The notes below the pieces were generated by a model. That model searched no databases, was not told where the DNA came from, and saw nothing but the letters and a program-made list of their open reading frames with translations. This document shows positions 11,065 through 21,960 of a stretch of DNA of 64,000 nucleotides, piece by piece. A program made the translations under genes and the position numbers. The DNA is taken from positions 23,167,001 to 23,231,000 of the forward strand of contig NC_133064.1 in the NCBI RefSeq assembly GCF_048771995.1, read 5' to 3'. Numbering within the stretch: the stretch's first letter is position 1; every line of letters begins with the position of its first letter. This DNA is from Taeniopygia guttata. Lineage: Eukaryota; Chordata; Aves; Passeriformes; Estrildidae.

Positions 11065-11989
11065 CTCCCCTATTTCCTTCCCCAGACCAAACTTCCTTGT
11101 TAATTTTTCGTTATCCTCTTGGCCTAATTTTAAAACTCTCGCTGTCATCTTTCCATCTTCTGGGATAACCCCTATTCCTAATTTCACTTGTAAATCTCGT
11201 CCCAATAAGTTGCTACCCACCCCTGGGACTAATAGGACATTCCCTATTTAAAATTTAGTTTCTCCCTCAATTACCACATTTTTAGTGACAGGAACTGTGA
11301 AACTCTCTCCTTTTGCATTTGTTACTTTACAGTATTTTTGCTCGCACAATAACTTTTTGGAATATTTAACAGACAGGTTCTTTTAGTCCCTGTGCCTACC
11401 ACAAATTCTAATTCTTCTTCTTGGGGACACACTTTTAAAGTTATCACCGGCTGCACATGGTATTTGTCCCCAAAAAATAGAGCCACTGACATCTCTATTC
11501 TTCCTCTGTGCTCATCTCTTGGAAAATTTCAGACCTTTTACCCATTTAGGACAATCTCTCCCATAATGTCCTTTGCCCTTACAGTAAAAGCAGACATTCC
11601 TGGAATGCTCCTGAGACTTGGTTTGTATTGGGGTTTTATTCTTTCCTGTTCCACTGTCTCTACAACTGTCATATCTAGGAGTAGTGCCTGTGTGCTTTTG
11701 ATTTTTTTCTTGTAATTGCTTTCTCACATGGTGACTGTCACAATCCTTGCTTTTAGTTTGGCTTTAGCCACAAACTTTCTGAACCTCCTTTAATAAACCA
11801 TCCAATAATTTATCATGCCAATCTTCAATTTTTTCCAATTTTTTCCTAATATCTGGCCAAGCACCAGAAACAAAGTTAATCGTTAACAAAGCTTTTCTCA
11901 CATCAGTCTCAGGATCCATTATGGAACGTTGCCCTATATTTCTCCCAAGTCTGTCCAACCATTCAGTTGGAGCTTCCTCTTTCCCCTAC
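11065..11989 (-). pseudogene. gag-pro: Gamma-like gag (capsid end, nucleocapsid) and protease remnant
   Basis: Minus strand. 11958-11764 reads as the end of capsid, starting at the major homology region (APTEWLDRLG near 11980-11955). 11727-11512 holds one complete zinc knuckle, CFYCKGKGHYGRDC (C-x2-C-x4-H-x4-C), the single-knuckle arrangement of gammaretroviruses. Further on, about 11420-11065 reads as protease with a GSNLLGRDL segment; its active-site triplet reads GTG where DTG is expected, so the catalytic aspartate is lost. Several stops are present. The capsid is cut in the homology region by the ERV starting at 11990, and CTAC flanks that ERV at both ends. Confidence 0.8.
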
Positions 11990-12179
11990 TGATAGTAAAA
12001 GGGTTTTAAAATCATGGGGATTTAGGGTTAAAACGATAATTACTGTTTAATCGTAAGAATAATCATGAGAAACTGTGGTCAGGGGCCTAAGAAGGATCAT
12101 GAGAAACTCATGCTTGAATAAATTCAACGCATACAAAAGAACAATAAAAGTTTAATAATTAATATGTAAGTTATATAAC

Positions 12180-12884
12180 TGTCCTAGTTTAGGGCAAATT
12201 TGGGGAAAACCCTCTGAAAGGAGCCCCCCAGGAAATAAACCCCCACGGCCCCTCCCCACCCACCTGGTTCAGGGAAAAATTTCCTCTGAGAGAGAAGTGG
12301 AAAAGAACCTGTTTATTCAACGAACAAAGCACTCCCCAGCACCAAAACAATTAACAATACCAGATGACAACAAACCTCTTTCACCCTTCTGAAGAGATGA
12401 ACAGATCCAGAAAGTCTTTCTTGGGAGTGGTCGCCCGGGTCTGGATGCTGGGGGATTGCTCTCCAGCACTGGGGATGGCTGCTGCAGATCACAAAATGCA
12501 GGCTCCTGGTGTTCCTTGGTGTTTCCCAGATGTCCAAAGCAGGTTGGATGGTATTCAGGAAGAGGAAAGGAAAAAGCAACAGTCCAGGGAAAGAATTGGA
12601 CTGCTTAGCTAACCTAACTAGGAAGCAAAGGCAAAAGCAGAAGCAAGCAAAGCAAGCAAGCAGGCAAAGCAAGCAAGCCAAGCAAGCAAGCAAGCAAAGC
12701 AAAAGCCAGCCAGCCAGCCCTAGCCTTTTCTAGACAGCAGACCATGGGGGGAGGTGAACCAGATGATAACAAGGCAAAACAAACCTTCACTTTCAGAGTC
12801 AGTTCTGAAAGCACAGAACATAGTATCAAAAATAAACAGAACACACGATTGGAGATACAAACACCATAACGTCACCCTAGGACA
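12180..12884 (-). mobile_element. ERV-L solo LTR inside the gamma-like 5' LTR
   Basis: A reverse-complement copy of the ERV-L LTR at 58390-59072, starting TGTCCTAG and ending CTAGGACA. The unoccupied site can be read in the 3' LTR near 50863. No clean 5-bp duplication is visible: ATAAC on the left, TTTTA on the right. Confidence 0.88.
12635..12720. repeat. AGCAAGC/CAGC-type simple repeat in the ERV-L LTR
   Basis: A run of AGCAAGC-like units merging into CAGC units. The same repeat is present in the opposite orientation in the LTR at about 58555-58660, so it belongs to the LTR family and is not a local expansion. Confidence 0.85.
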
Positions 12885-13029
12885 TTTTATAGAATATAAA
12901 ATACGTTCAGCTCGAAAGCCATGTCGGAATCAGATTTGGGTCTGTACCCCTGATTCCCAGAGCTCCCAATAAAAGCACCTGCATATAATCATATCCCGTG
13001 ATTATGCGTGTTCCCGAATGCTAACATTT

Positions 13030-13047
13030 TGGCAGACCCAGATTGGG
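13030..13047 (+). promoter_or_regulatory. Putative primer binding site
   Basis: TGGCAGACCCAGATTGGG lies 3 bp after the LTR end, the position of a retroviral primer binding site. It starts with the TGG that pairs with a tRNA CCA end. The tRNA species cannot be assigned confidently from the sequence. Confidence 0.6.
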
Positions 13048-13328
13048 ACCCTGCAGGCGCTGCTGAAGACCCCGCGACCCGATCACGCTCTAGCCGACAC
13101 CAAGGGATTCTCTGGGAGCCCATCGGTGCTGCGTCCCTCCGCTGCTCACAATGTCCCCTGAAGAGAGGTAAGGTGCTTTTAATCTGGTGTGAAACCTGCC
13201 AATAAGACGCAGTGAAAGCTACGCTCGGTTGGGTTAAAGGAATTCCTGTGGTATTGCCTAGGCGCCGTCCCTTAGACATCGTGAAAGCGTTGCATGTTCG
13301 GCATTCTGCGGTGTCTTGTAGCTGTAAT
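13048..13328 (+). other. Leader of the plus-strand gamma-like ERV
   Basis: Untranslated leader between primer site and gag. No clear packaging-type structure can be claimed by eye. A GGTAAG sequence at 13168 could be a splice donor for env mRNA. Confidence 0.45.
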
Positions 13329-13493
13329 ATGGAGAAGCTTAAAGGTCTTTTGGGCAGCAATGCCCCCATACCACGTTCTTCTCCTTTGGGGTGCTTATTA
13401 GCACATTGGAAACAGGGTAATTTTGGGCAAGACTTACGTAGGAGTAAGTTAATTGATTACTGTAATACATGGTGGCCAGAATATGTCTTGGAA
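13329..13493 (+). pseudogene. gag: gag matrix, N-terminal part
   Basis: An ATG at 13329 opens a frame reading MEKLKGLLGSNAPIPRSS and on to a tryptophan-rich PLGCLLAHW and NTWWPEY segment typical of the gamma-like matrix fold. The residue after Met is Glu, so no myristoylation glycine is present at this start. The frame is open until the solo LTR at 13494, and the matrix resumes at 14223. The start was chosen because it is the first ATG in frame with the matrix motifs; the upstream leader is not open in this frame. Confidence 0.75.
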
Positions 13494-14222
13494 TGTAGAG
13501 CTGTGTTTTTATATGTTTTACCACATTTGTTTTATGTATAAGTTCGTTCCATGTACCCCAGCTCTGTAATGATTCCCCCCGGGTCTTCCCATCTCTCCCC
13601 GCAGTTTGTTGTCCCCGAGAAAATGCCAAGTCACTGTGTTTACCCCCAAATGCCTGTCTGTCACTCAGTATCCCTTCCCCCCACCTGGAATCTTCCACCC
13701 GGGAAGCCGGGCGATAGGAAGACGACCTGGGACCCTCCACCTGTCCATCCTCCATTGGATGCACCCCCGTACCCCACTGCCCTCAGACCCCCCATGGTGT
13801 TACCCCATTGGCTGCCCCAGTTTTCCCCTGTCCCGTACTTAATATGCAAGCGCAGCGTGCTCAGGGCTTTCTCCTGGCTGGCACCCGAGCGCGCCGCCGC
13901 CGCCCCGCCTGAGCCGCCCACCGCTTCCTCCCAGCCGTCTCCGGCACGCGGTGCGGCACAGACGAACTTCGGTGCGGCAAGCCGCGGCTCCTTCAAATTA
14001 TTGTTTTCCCCATTGGATTGCAATAAAACGGAATTCTGCCCCCCGGAGAAAAACTCTCTCCATTAATTCGCCGTGAGGTTCACTGCTTGCTCTCAAACCC
14101 ACACAGCTCCGTCCAAAGCCCGCGAGGGCTCAGCGGGAGGAGCTGGAGATCTGCCCCCGCTCCCCTTCCCCCCGGAGCTAGCCGGGACAAGGGAAAGCAG
14201 GGGGGAAAAAGAGCATACGGCA
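13494..14222 (+). mobile_element. Class II solo LTR (relative of the ERV 'b' LTR)
   Basis: Starts TGTAGAGC, ends CATACGGCA, and is bracketed by a perfect 6-bp duplication TTGGAA (13488-13493, 14223-14228). It has the same plan as the ERV 'b' LTRs in the opposite orientation: TTTACCACATTTG and GTATAAGTTCGTTCC near the start, AATAAAACGG at about 14022 and a GC-rich U3. Diverged from the 'b' LTRs by eye, so probably an older subfamily. Confidence 0.9.
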
Positions 14223-14541
14223 TTGGAAGGTGGTGAAAAATTGCTAGTGCATGGAACATTGCAACATAACACTATTTTGCAATTGATGTTGTTTTGTAAA
14301 CGCGAAGGAAAATGGGATGAGGTTCCATATATTGATTTGTTTTTCTATTTGCGAGATAAGCCAGAATGGCAGGTTGAATGTGGATTGAATGGAGGAACGA
14401 TACAGATGTTGATTTGCAGGTAACCCCCGCAAGACCAAGAGAACCTAACCTTATCCTGCCTGCCCCTATCCCTACTTCATCACCTGCTTCACCCAATCCT
14501 ATTTTGCCTAGTCCTATTTCAGCCACTCAACCCTTCTCTCC
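14223..14541 (+). pseudogene. gag: gag matrix end and proline-rich segment
   Basis: Resumes the gamma-like matrix after the solo LTR. The helical run ending PYIDLFFYLRDKPEW is clear, and it is followed in another frame by a Pro/Ser/Thr-rich stretch (about 14415-14540) like the p12 region of gammaretroviral Gag. A frameshift lies near 14375-14430. The segment is cut at 14542 by ERV 'a'; the proline-rich region continues at 23448. Confidence 0.75.
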
Positions 14542-15202
14542 TGTCAGAATCTGTGGGTATTGGTGATTCCGAGATTGTAGAAAGTCTCTGTCTTTCTGCC
14601 CTGTTGCCAAAGAAGAAGCCATAGTTCGTCTGTGCTGTTTTCAAGGTTGTTTATTTTTGCTTATCTATAACAAGTTCTGCTGCCCTGCCGCAGGTCTGTC
14701 CTGCAGGGCAGTGTGCGGGGCTCTGCCCCTCAGTGGGATGGTACAAACATTATATACCAGAAATTACGTGTACTATATTTACAATAATGTGCCAATATCT
14801 ATTATCTACATTGAACAGTGTGTCCCCAGCCTAAACCAATAGAAAAATGCCAACATCACCAAGAACATGGAGGTAAGGAAGAAGAAGGAGGAAGAACAGG
14901 ATCAGGCCCACTTTCCTCCATCTTAGAACTTCTGACCCCCCTGTACAAAGTAAAACCCCCCCTGTACAGGTGTTAAAACCCCCCTGTACAATACTAAAAA
15001 ATGTTACCCTCTAATTTGTGACTACTTTTACTATACCATCTAACCCTCTGTGATTGCTTGTTCCACCTTCAAAGTTGGTAATTCATTCCATGGTTCAAAC
15101 TCAAAATCACAGCTGTTTTCTGCTGCTTGCCAGGGTCTAAAATGCTTCTGACCAAGGCCTGGAACCTCTAAAAATGTCTGAGGGACATTTTGAGTTCCGA
15201 CA
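14542..15202 (-). mobile_element. 3' LTR of ERV 'a'
   Basis: A 661-bp LTR. On the minus strand it starts TGTCGGAACTC and ends GATTCTGACA. It pairs with 22782-23441. It is GC-poor in the U3, with an AAATAAACAACC signal on the minus strand near 14648-14660. Confidence 0.92.
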
Positions 15203-15217
15203 TCTCCCCTCTCTGTT
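15203..15217 (-). promoter_or_regulatory. Polypurine tract of ERV 'a'
   Basis: The minus strand reads CAGAGAGGGGAGA directly before the LTR start, the plus-strand primer of reverse transcription. It fixes the orientation of the element. Confidence 0.8.
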
Positions 15218-15774
15218 TGAACCAGAAACACCCGCTTTACCATGCTGTTCAAGGTCCTTCAAATACACACGAAAATGCATGGTAGAACAAGCAGAAGAAC
15301 TACAAGCCCTATAAGAATATAAAATGCTATTTTCAAAAGTTCTTTCCACAATGGTGAGATATCAAAAAAGCTAAACAAATCATCCCACCAGAACCCTGTA
15401 ACTTTGTTCAATTTGCTAATACTACTTTGTATTTGTTTTATATTTTCATGAATAGATTTTGAATGATCGGACAAGTTCATGCAGCACATCCCCTCAAATT
15501 CCTCACATCCGTGCCCATGTGTCAGCAGCAAATAATCAATTGCCGCCCTGTTTTGAAGCACTGCTTGCCTTGCACTGCTGATGTCTGTTAACATGTCACT
15601 CAGTGCAAACGAAACGGCACGACTGTGTTTGCTCAACCAACATGCTATATGATCCAATTGTGTCAAGGCCACCCCTGATACTGCTTGGGGTGAGAAAATT
15701 GCTACTGCAATTCTCCGAGACTGGTCCCAGGTAGAAACATCATCATCACAATTTGGACTATATTGTTCAAGGGA
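15218..15774 (-). pseudogene. env: Env TM subunit of ERV 'a', proximal copy
   Basis: Open on the minus strand to 15259. In order it shows an internal fusion-peptide-like stretch (IAVAIFSPQAVSGVAL), a heptad region, LQNRAAIDYLLL, the C-x6-CC motif CEEFEGMCC, NLSDHS with an N-glycosylation site, a tryptophan-rich membrane-proximal segment (GFWWDDLFSFF) and a membrane anchor of about 24 residues (YILIGLVVLLLVLPCIF). This layout is that of alpharetrovirus-type TM, where the fusion peptide is set back from the cleavage site. The SU/TM cleavage region is not intact. The frame continues upstream into a second, older TM tail, so the open frame does not start with a normal env start. Confidence 0.82.
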
Positions 15775-16300
15775 TCCTTTCCTTTTTGAATCAAGAACAC
15801 CTCTTTGACAACTTTGTCCATGGTCTGCCTCATGCACTGAGGCAAGGACAGCACAAACATCAGAAGAATTACAATATTTTAAAATTACATACAACTATTT
15901 TCAAAATCTCTTTTCTACAACTGTGAAAGGTGAAACAAATTGAACACACCATCTACCTATGATTTAATTTTTCTCCAGGTGTGTTTGGCCATCTGATACC
16001 TCTTTAAATTTATCACTCTTGTGTCCATGTGTTTACAATAGATGTTCAATTACTGTTTTGTTCTCATTTCTCACTGCTAGCTAACAAATAATTCGATGCA
16101 AAAGAAATGACATGGGCATCTTTACTCTGCCCACAACCTCTTTTGATCCAACTGTACCAAGGCTCTTTTTGATGCCACCTGCTGTGAAAGCAGAACCACT
16201 CAGTTTTTCCAAGCCTTTTTTCTTGGTATTAACATTATCATTGTCACAATTTGGATCACTTCATTCATTAGATTTTTTTTTCTCCTTGTTCTCTTATCAA
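15775..16300 (-). pseudogene. Second, more decayed TM copy in ERV 'a'
   Basis: The minus-strand sequence repeats the landmarks of the proximal TM copy in the same order: the ACACCTCTTTGAC/CCATGG tail, the anchor-coding stretch (TTTTCAAAATCTC), the PPLW-equivalent region, and a CACAATTTGGA block that pairs with the one near 15748. It is far more diverged, with stops in all frames. This suggests a tandem duplication, or recombination between two elements, covering TM. Borders are approximate. Confidence 0.6.
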
Positions 16301-16555
16301 GGTTTTGCTGTGTGTTAACAAAAGATCTTTCACTGCTGCATGGACCGCCCTTGATTTTTGCAGGGATAGCAGGCCAAATTCGGTCCCTGCAAATTCAAAA
16401 GCATCCCTTTTAGTAGAACAGTCAGATTTTTGAAGGGATAGTTTGCTCATCATTTTGGTGTAATTACATCAGGATGATACATTTCTATGAAAGAGCTGGT
16501 TGGGAGTGACATTTATCATGTGATTATCTGTCTCTGTCACTCCCAATGAATTAAA

Positions 16556-16995
16556 TTTGATGCACCATTTCATTTTTGTTGACCCAAAATGTCCAAATCC
16601 AGAGGTTCAAAGTGAGCCACAGGAAGGAACTGTGTCCAAACATGCCATCCCTCCACAGGATCTGAAAGAAACTTCAGAACCCTTGGAAGGATGTCCCCTG
16701 GGACTGACCATCCCTCCACTGGCACACCTACCAAGCATGTTGAAAATGGTTTCTCTGGTTTCGAATGGGTCAAGCAAATGCTGTCCAGACCTGCTGCTTT
16801 TGCCAACGTCTCCCACACTTTTTCCCTTGGTTGTCTCATGGGAAAATCTGTCCTGTCGCCCAAGGCAACAGGTGAAAGAATGAAGCACATGAACACTATC
16901 TGTCTGAATCCCATGTCCATGTCCCCACCCTCTGTGAGAAACCCCGCAATGCAGCAACACCCAAACAACACTTGATTTCTCAGAAAAAACCCCAA
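16556..16995 (-). pseudogene. env: Env SU N-terminus of ERV 'a'
   Basis: A minus-strand open stretch of about 140 residues. It begins with a hydrophobic leader (QVLFGCCCIAGFL, then QIVFMCFILSPVALG) followed by SU-like sequence with DSICLTHSKPEKPFSTCLVG, an avian beta/alpha-like SU signature in my reading. It is continuous in frame with the end of integrase upstream. The receptor-binding part of SU is missing, because the reading stops at 16556 and the next recognisable env piece is TM. Non-functional. Confidence 0.65.
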
Positions 16996-18300
16996 GTCTC
17001 TGGGTGATCAATCGTCCGACGAGACGTCTGCAGCGTCGTTGTCTGCCTTCGTCGGCGTGCTTGCCTCTCTGCTTCTCGGGTCCACGTCCACTGGCATCTG
17101 CACCCGATAAGGTTTCATGTGCCTTGCTGGCATTCACTTCAGTCCTCGTCCTATAGAAACACAAGCGAAACCCTTGCCCCAAGTTATTAAAGTAAATGAA
17201 CCTTCAATCTGTCCTGACTCTGGGTTTCTGATCAAAACGAAAGGATTTTCCTTTAGTTTTTCCTGTGGGCTGTTTATAAAATATCTGACAATTGATGGAG
17301 TGGACTCTGAGAAAAAACCATTTAAAAAAATTCAACACATTTGTTCAACCCTGCCTCCTCCCTTTTCTGTCTATCCAAGTGGATTTCAGGGTGTGATGTG
17401 TTCTTTGCTTGCTTGACCTGAGGGAGAATGAAGAATATTGAAAATATGTTTTACTCTCTGTTTTTTCGGAAATTTGTCAAGCACCTTGCCTGTGTAAATT
17501 GGACCATTATCTGTTTCTATTTCTTGTTGCACTCCTAAAGATGTAAATGCTTATAAAAAATGTCTGCAGGTATGTTCTGTGGTCTCCCCTGTATATAATG
17601 ATGCAAAAATTGCCCCTGAAAATGTGTCAACTGAGATATAAATGTTTTCGAGTCTCCCAAAGGACACATATTTTCTGGCATCATTTTGCCACAGCTGAAG
17701 GCTTTTACAAACCTCTCAGATTGACCACTCCTGTAAATACAGGAGACTGCAAAAACTGGCACTCTGGCAAGCAGATTTCCTTTGTCTGGCTTTCAGAAGG
17801 GTGAAAGGTTCCCATCAATGCCTGTGCATTTTTGTGAAAACATGCACGGTTCAATTTTGTCTGCTCAAAAATGTCTGGCAGTGTCTGCAAGATGGGCATT
17901 GTGAGTCTATTTATATGAGCATTCCCTTTTACTAAAAACCCCGGAGGTGAAGAATGCACTCTGATGTGTTTATTAATGTTCTCTGGTTTTCTAGGATTAT
18001 TTTCATGCATAATAGATATGAATATAAAATTTCCTTGTCCGTATGTTTTAAAAGTGATTCCTCTAATTGTTTGATCACATTTGCAACATACACTGAACCT
18101 GTGATCAGATTGAGGGTTCCTGAAATAACTGAAAAAAACCTGACTATTGTTACCAATTTTGCAACTTGTGGTGAACCTTGTACCATTTTGATACCTGATT
18201 CCCATTTCCCTGTTTTTTGATTTTTCCATGTGACCACTAATTTGTGAGTTTTTTCCCAAACCATCAGTGAAAACTGTCATTTCTTCCACTGGTTCCTGGC
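16996..18300 (-). pseudogene. pol: pol of ERV 'a': RNase H end and integrase
   Basis: Minus strand. About 18290-18000 reads as RNase H (VFTDGLGK, then HKLVVTWKNQKTGKWE in a shifted frame). The integrase zinc domain (HIRVHSSPPGFLV, about 17960) follows. The core shows SVDTFSGAIF (about 17650) and ETDNGPIYTG (about 17510) with the second catalytic aspartate. The segment with the catalytic glutamate is deleted after HSPSGQA (about 17400). The C-terminus (GKGFACVSIGRGLKWMP, with its Trp codon as a stop) resembles that of ERV 'b'. Frameshifts and stops rule out function. Confidence 0.75.
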
Positions 18301-20600
18301 TTATTTTTTGTTTTTTCCCTGAAACTCACTTTTACATTTAACATTTTGTGTGTTGGAAAACGAACTGTGCGAACTTCTGAATGCCCTAACAACGTGATTG
18401 AAAAATCTTGTGACTTTGGATTGTCCACTCAAAATATTTCTTCTTTAAATGTAAATGAATGATTAAGAAATCTTTGCCTGACATTGTCAGCAATCTGGTC
18501 TCTGCCACAATAATGATCTGAGCTCCCATCTCTAAATCTGTAAGAATTGTTTTTGAGGGTCTGCAAACTAAAAAACCCCACTTTTAACTTCTGTGAAAGC
18601 ATTAACAAAATCCTCGCTCAAAGCTACTTATTTGAACGATTTTTTTTTTCTTTTTCAATTTTATCTGTCCAGTGTCTAGCACTCTCTTCATATTTTCTCA
18701 ACGATCAGCAAAATCAAGTCTGCAAAATAATTATTTCAAGAGATTAAAACATACATAATCTTCAACCTCATTTCAGCCTTATTTCCGGCACTTCTTCACT
18801 CCTTTTCTTTTTTCTTTTTTCTCTCTTTCTCTTCTTCTCTTTTGAAACAAGAAAGTTGAAATATAAAACATAATATAGAACAAGACAAAATACCTCAATG
18901 ATAAAATGCATAAAACTTATCAAAATCGATAACAATTCAAGAAAGTTCAAAAGAAAGAGATTCTAAATAACATATATAAAATTGAACAAAGCATGATCAT
19001 TAGAAACATTGTGACAGCAGTTCAGAGTCTGCAAACAGCTGAAACATTTGTTTTCAGTGAAAACCCTTGGCATCCTTTCCCGGGCAAGGCTGGCAAGTTT
19101 CACCTCAAAGCTGTGTCAGCTGTAACATTTGTAGAATCAAATTGGTGGGTCAGAATGACCTGCATATCATTCATTTTTGTGCAGAAACCTCTGAATTTTG
19201 CTGGCAAACTCATCTGTCCAAGTTAAAATCAGGGTCTGGCCAGGACCCAAACTTTAAACTGGAGAGATGTCCCTTAACATATTATATAAAACAAAACTTA
19301 TACCAACAATACATATATGATACTTAAAACATAACAACCTATTATAACATTTTCTTATAAAATAAACACTTGAAGTTCAAACCGATAAACTGGTCAAATG
19401 ACACAAAGATTCATTTTTCTTGAAACTCTTTTGAAGGAAAAGGATGTCAATTGAAGAAATTGTAAGATTAACAATGGCAAGAGGTTGTCAGAATGCTTCA
19501 GGCACCTCTCTCTGAGATCTTCTGAAAAACATTTAAGAATGATGAAAAATAGAAATGCAATGATTCCACTCACAAGAGATATAAAAACAAATCAGGAAGT
19601 TCACCTAGAAAAATGCACAATACAGTTAAAATCCAAAATGAGACTTCAGAACGGCATGTAACCTGGATAAGATTACATAAACAACAATAAAACATACGAA
19701 AATTCACTATGAAAAAACAAGGCACAAATCTTAACCTGATAACATGATAAAATTTCTTAACAATAACGTTTATAGAACACTTAAATAGTTAAAAATAATG
19801 GATTTGAAAACAAACACCCTTTGTATCATTATACAAAGAAATAACAGACTATAAAACTGATTATTAAACAATGAAATCAATCTCAGAAAACTCAAAATAA
19901 ATTCCTTTACAACTCTTATATACTGATAAGCTTATAATAAAACAGAAAATACTAAAACAAAACCAAAGATCCAATAAATTGTGTCTTCTCCTTAAATCAA
20001 TGTTCATTATTACTTTGTGAACTGTTTCAGACAAAACCTTCTCATCCTTAAAGAAAAACAACTAAACTTTGTTGCTAAATAAACTTGACCTTTGAAAAAC
20101 TTAAAATAATTTTTGAATCAAACAGTACTTAAACTCAATACATAACAATCTTAGTAAAGAATCCCTAAATTATATTAACTTTACGAAATCCATATGTATC
20201 AAATTAACAATATATAAATCCATTATCAATTAAACCTAAATAAACTTAACTTCTTCAGGGCCCAAACCTAAAATAAACTTAAAGTGATATACTCTAATTA
20301 AACAATACTTAACTTAAACTCAAACCAACTATATAAAAATCAATTCTATCATTAATAGAACGTTAAAATGCAACCTAACTTAAACCTTAATATAATAAAT
20401 TACTAACATTTCAGGCTATTTAATTCTCTATTTCAATTTTCATTATGATATCTCTTTTTCACATTGTGTTCCACAATCATTACTTATCATCACACGAGCT
20501 GGGCGTGTCTGCTCGATCAATTCTGTGACCTAACTGAAAAATCTGGGGTTAGTGTTTAGAAACATTGGGGAGATTTAAAAAAGGCCTTGTGTTGACTGGT
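18301..20600 (-). other. AT-rich decayed interior of ERV 'a'
   Basis: About 2.3 kb of very AT-rich DNA in the place of gag end and reverse transcriptase. No frame is open for more than about 80 codons and no RT motif was found. The segment 19000-19240 is less AT-rich and may be a separate fragment. The composition is unlike the flanking GC-rich part. Confidence 0.5.
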
Positions 20601-21960
20601 TTTCAAAAAGCGACTGACTGATTGAATTTCATTTCAGGGTGAAAGTTGGGAGTCCCATCCCTCAGCATTGCTGTAGGATATTTGCTGCTTGTAAAAGGTT
20701 GTTTGCTGTGGCTGTTGTGATTTTGTTGTTTGCTGCCGCTGCTGATGAAAGGAAATGGGCAGTGCGTCGCTCGCACCTGCTGTGGAGAAAGGGTGATCAA
20801 AGGAAATCCCTGCCTTGGCTCTGCTCAGCCCCCATCTGCACTGGCATGAGAGCACTGGGGAGCACTTTTGGTGCAGTCAAACCCCGCTTCTGCCTGTGTT
20901 AGGATGCTGCGCCTCTCTTGCTCGCCCGCCCTGCTCACACCCGCTGTCAGCTGTGCCGAACTCGTGCCTGCAATCCTCTCCAAACCCAGCACCCCTTCTC
21001 AGCCACTTCCGCGTTCGCTTTAACTCTCGCAAACGCATGCGCAGCCTGGATTCACCCTCTCTGTCTGTGTCGCCATGGGAACAAGGGAAGGAACCCCCGC
21101 ACCGACCGCGCCCGCCTGCACCGGCTCCGCGCGGCCGTCCCTCGGGAACGTCCCCCCCCCATTCTCTCTGTCAGGCCTGGCGCTGTCCCGGTTTTCGCTC
21201 TGGGTCGGCCCGCGCCGTCCCCGAACTGCTGCTGGAGCCCGGCGCGATTCGGCGCTCTGCTGACGTCATCAGCGCGCGCTCGCCGCGTTCCGCGCTGCCG
21301 CAGCCCTGCACCGCGTCCCGCCCGGCCCCGCGCCTCTCGGGTCTCCCCCCGCGGCCACCGCGCAGTCTGCGGACGGCTGGCTGGCGGCCACCGCCGCCCC
21401 CGACGCCGTCTGCGCCCGTGCCCGTGCGTTCGAGATGCCAGAGATCCCCGCCTCAGCTTCCGGGTTTTGCTCTACCGTCTCGTGCATGCGCGCTGCCATG
21501 GCCGCGGCGACAGGAGAGTCCAGCTCTCTGTCCAGCTGCCCGCCTGGCCAGTGCTGCCGCTGCGAATTGGGAGCTATTCCCCGGCGCCTGCCGGACGGTG
21601 CTTTCGCACTCTCACGGATTCTCGTCATGGAACGCGCCACCGGGCGCTCCGGGCGTCTGACCGCCCCATCCGCGCTTCCGCCGCCTCCTGCGTCCGCGTG
21701 GTTCCCACTCTCCCCCCGCTCTCGCCTGCAACGCGGGCTGTTTTTAACTCCCCACCCGCGCAGCTGCGAGAGTTCTCTCCTCTCTCTCACTTTTCCCTCC
21801 GCTCTACACTCACGCCTGCACCCTCCCCCCAGGAGCCGCCGGCGCCGCTGCCCCCCCACCGTGGGTTCGGACTCGGACAATGGCCAGTCCCTTCCCCCAC
21901 CGAGGGCTGCGTCTGTGCCTAGCTTGTCTCACTGTCTGGGGATTTTCTGCAGCTGAGGAG
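20601..21960 (-). pseudogene. GC-rich gag-like region of ERV 'a'
   Basis: Strongly GC-rich with many CpG, unlike the AT-rich DNA to its left. On the minus strand 21880-21269 is open for about 200 residues of Arg/Ala/Gly/Pro-rich sequence, and 20855-20634 for a Gln-rich stretch. Position (between leader and pol) and composition match the low-complexity gag region of ERVs 'e' and 'f', but no homology region or zinc knuckle is visible. A TGACGTCA (CRE-like) palindrome lies at about 21262. It may be a captured CpG island instead of gag. Plus-strand frames are also open here, as expected of GC-rich DNA. Confidence 0.4.

Larger units (their letters stand above)
11990..13026 (+). mobile_element. 5' LTR of the plus-strand gamma-like ERV
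   Basis: Matches the 474-bp 3' LTR at 50530-51003 but carries an ERV-L solo LTR (12180-12884) and lacks an internal segment of about 145 bp next to 12030. AATAAA lies at 12968-12973. It ends GCTAACA, followed by the primer site. Confidence 0.9.

Noticed and set aside
12180..12884. Target duplication for the ERV-L solo LTR in the gamma-like 5' LTR
   Set aside because: ATAAC and TTTTA do not match, even though the empty site in the 3' LTR is known; not claimed.
20815..21922. Long plus-strand open frames (281 and 334 codons) in the GC-rich part of ERV 'a'
   Set aside because: Several frames on both strands are open at once, as expected of GC-rich DNA; composition is Pro/Arg/Ser-rich without domains, and the element reads on the other strand.
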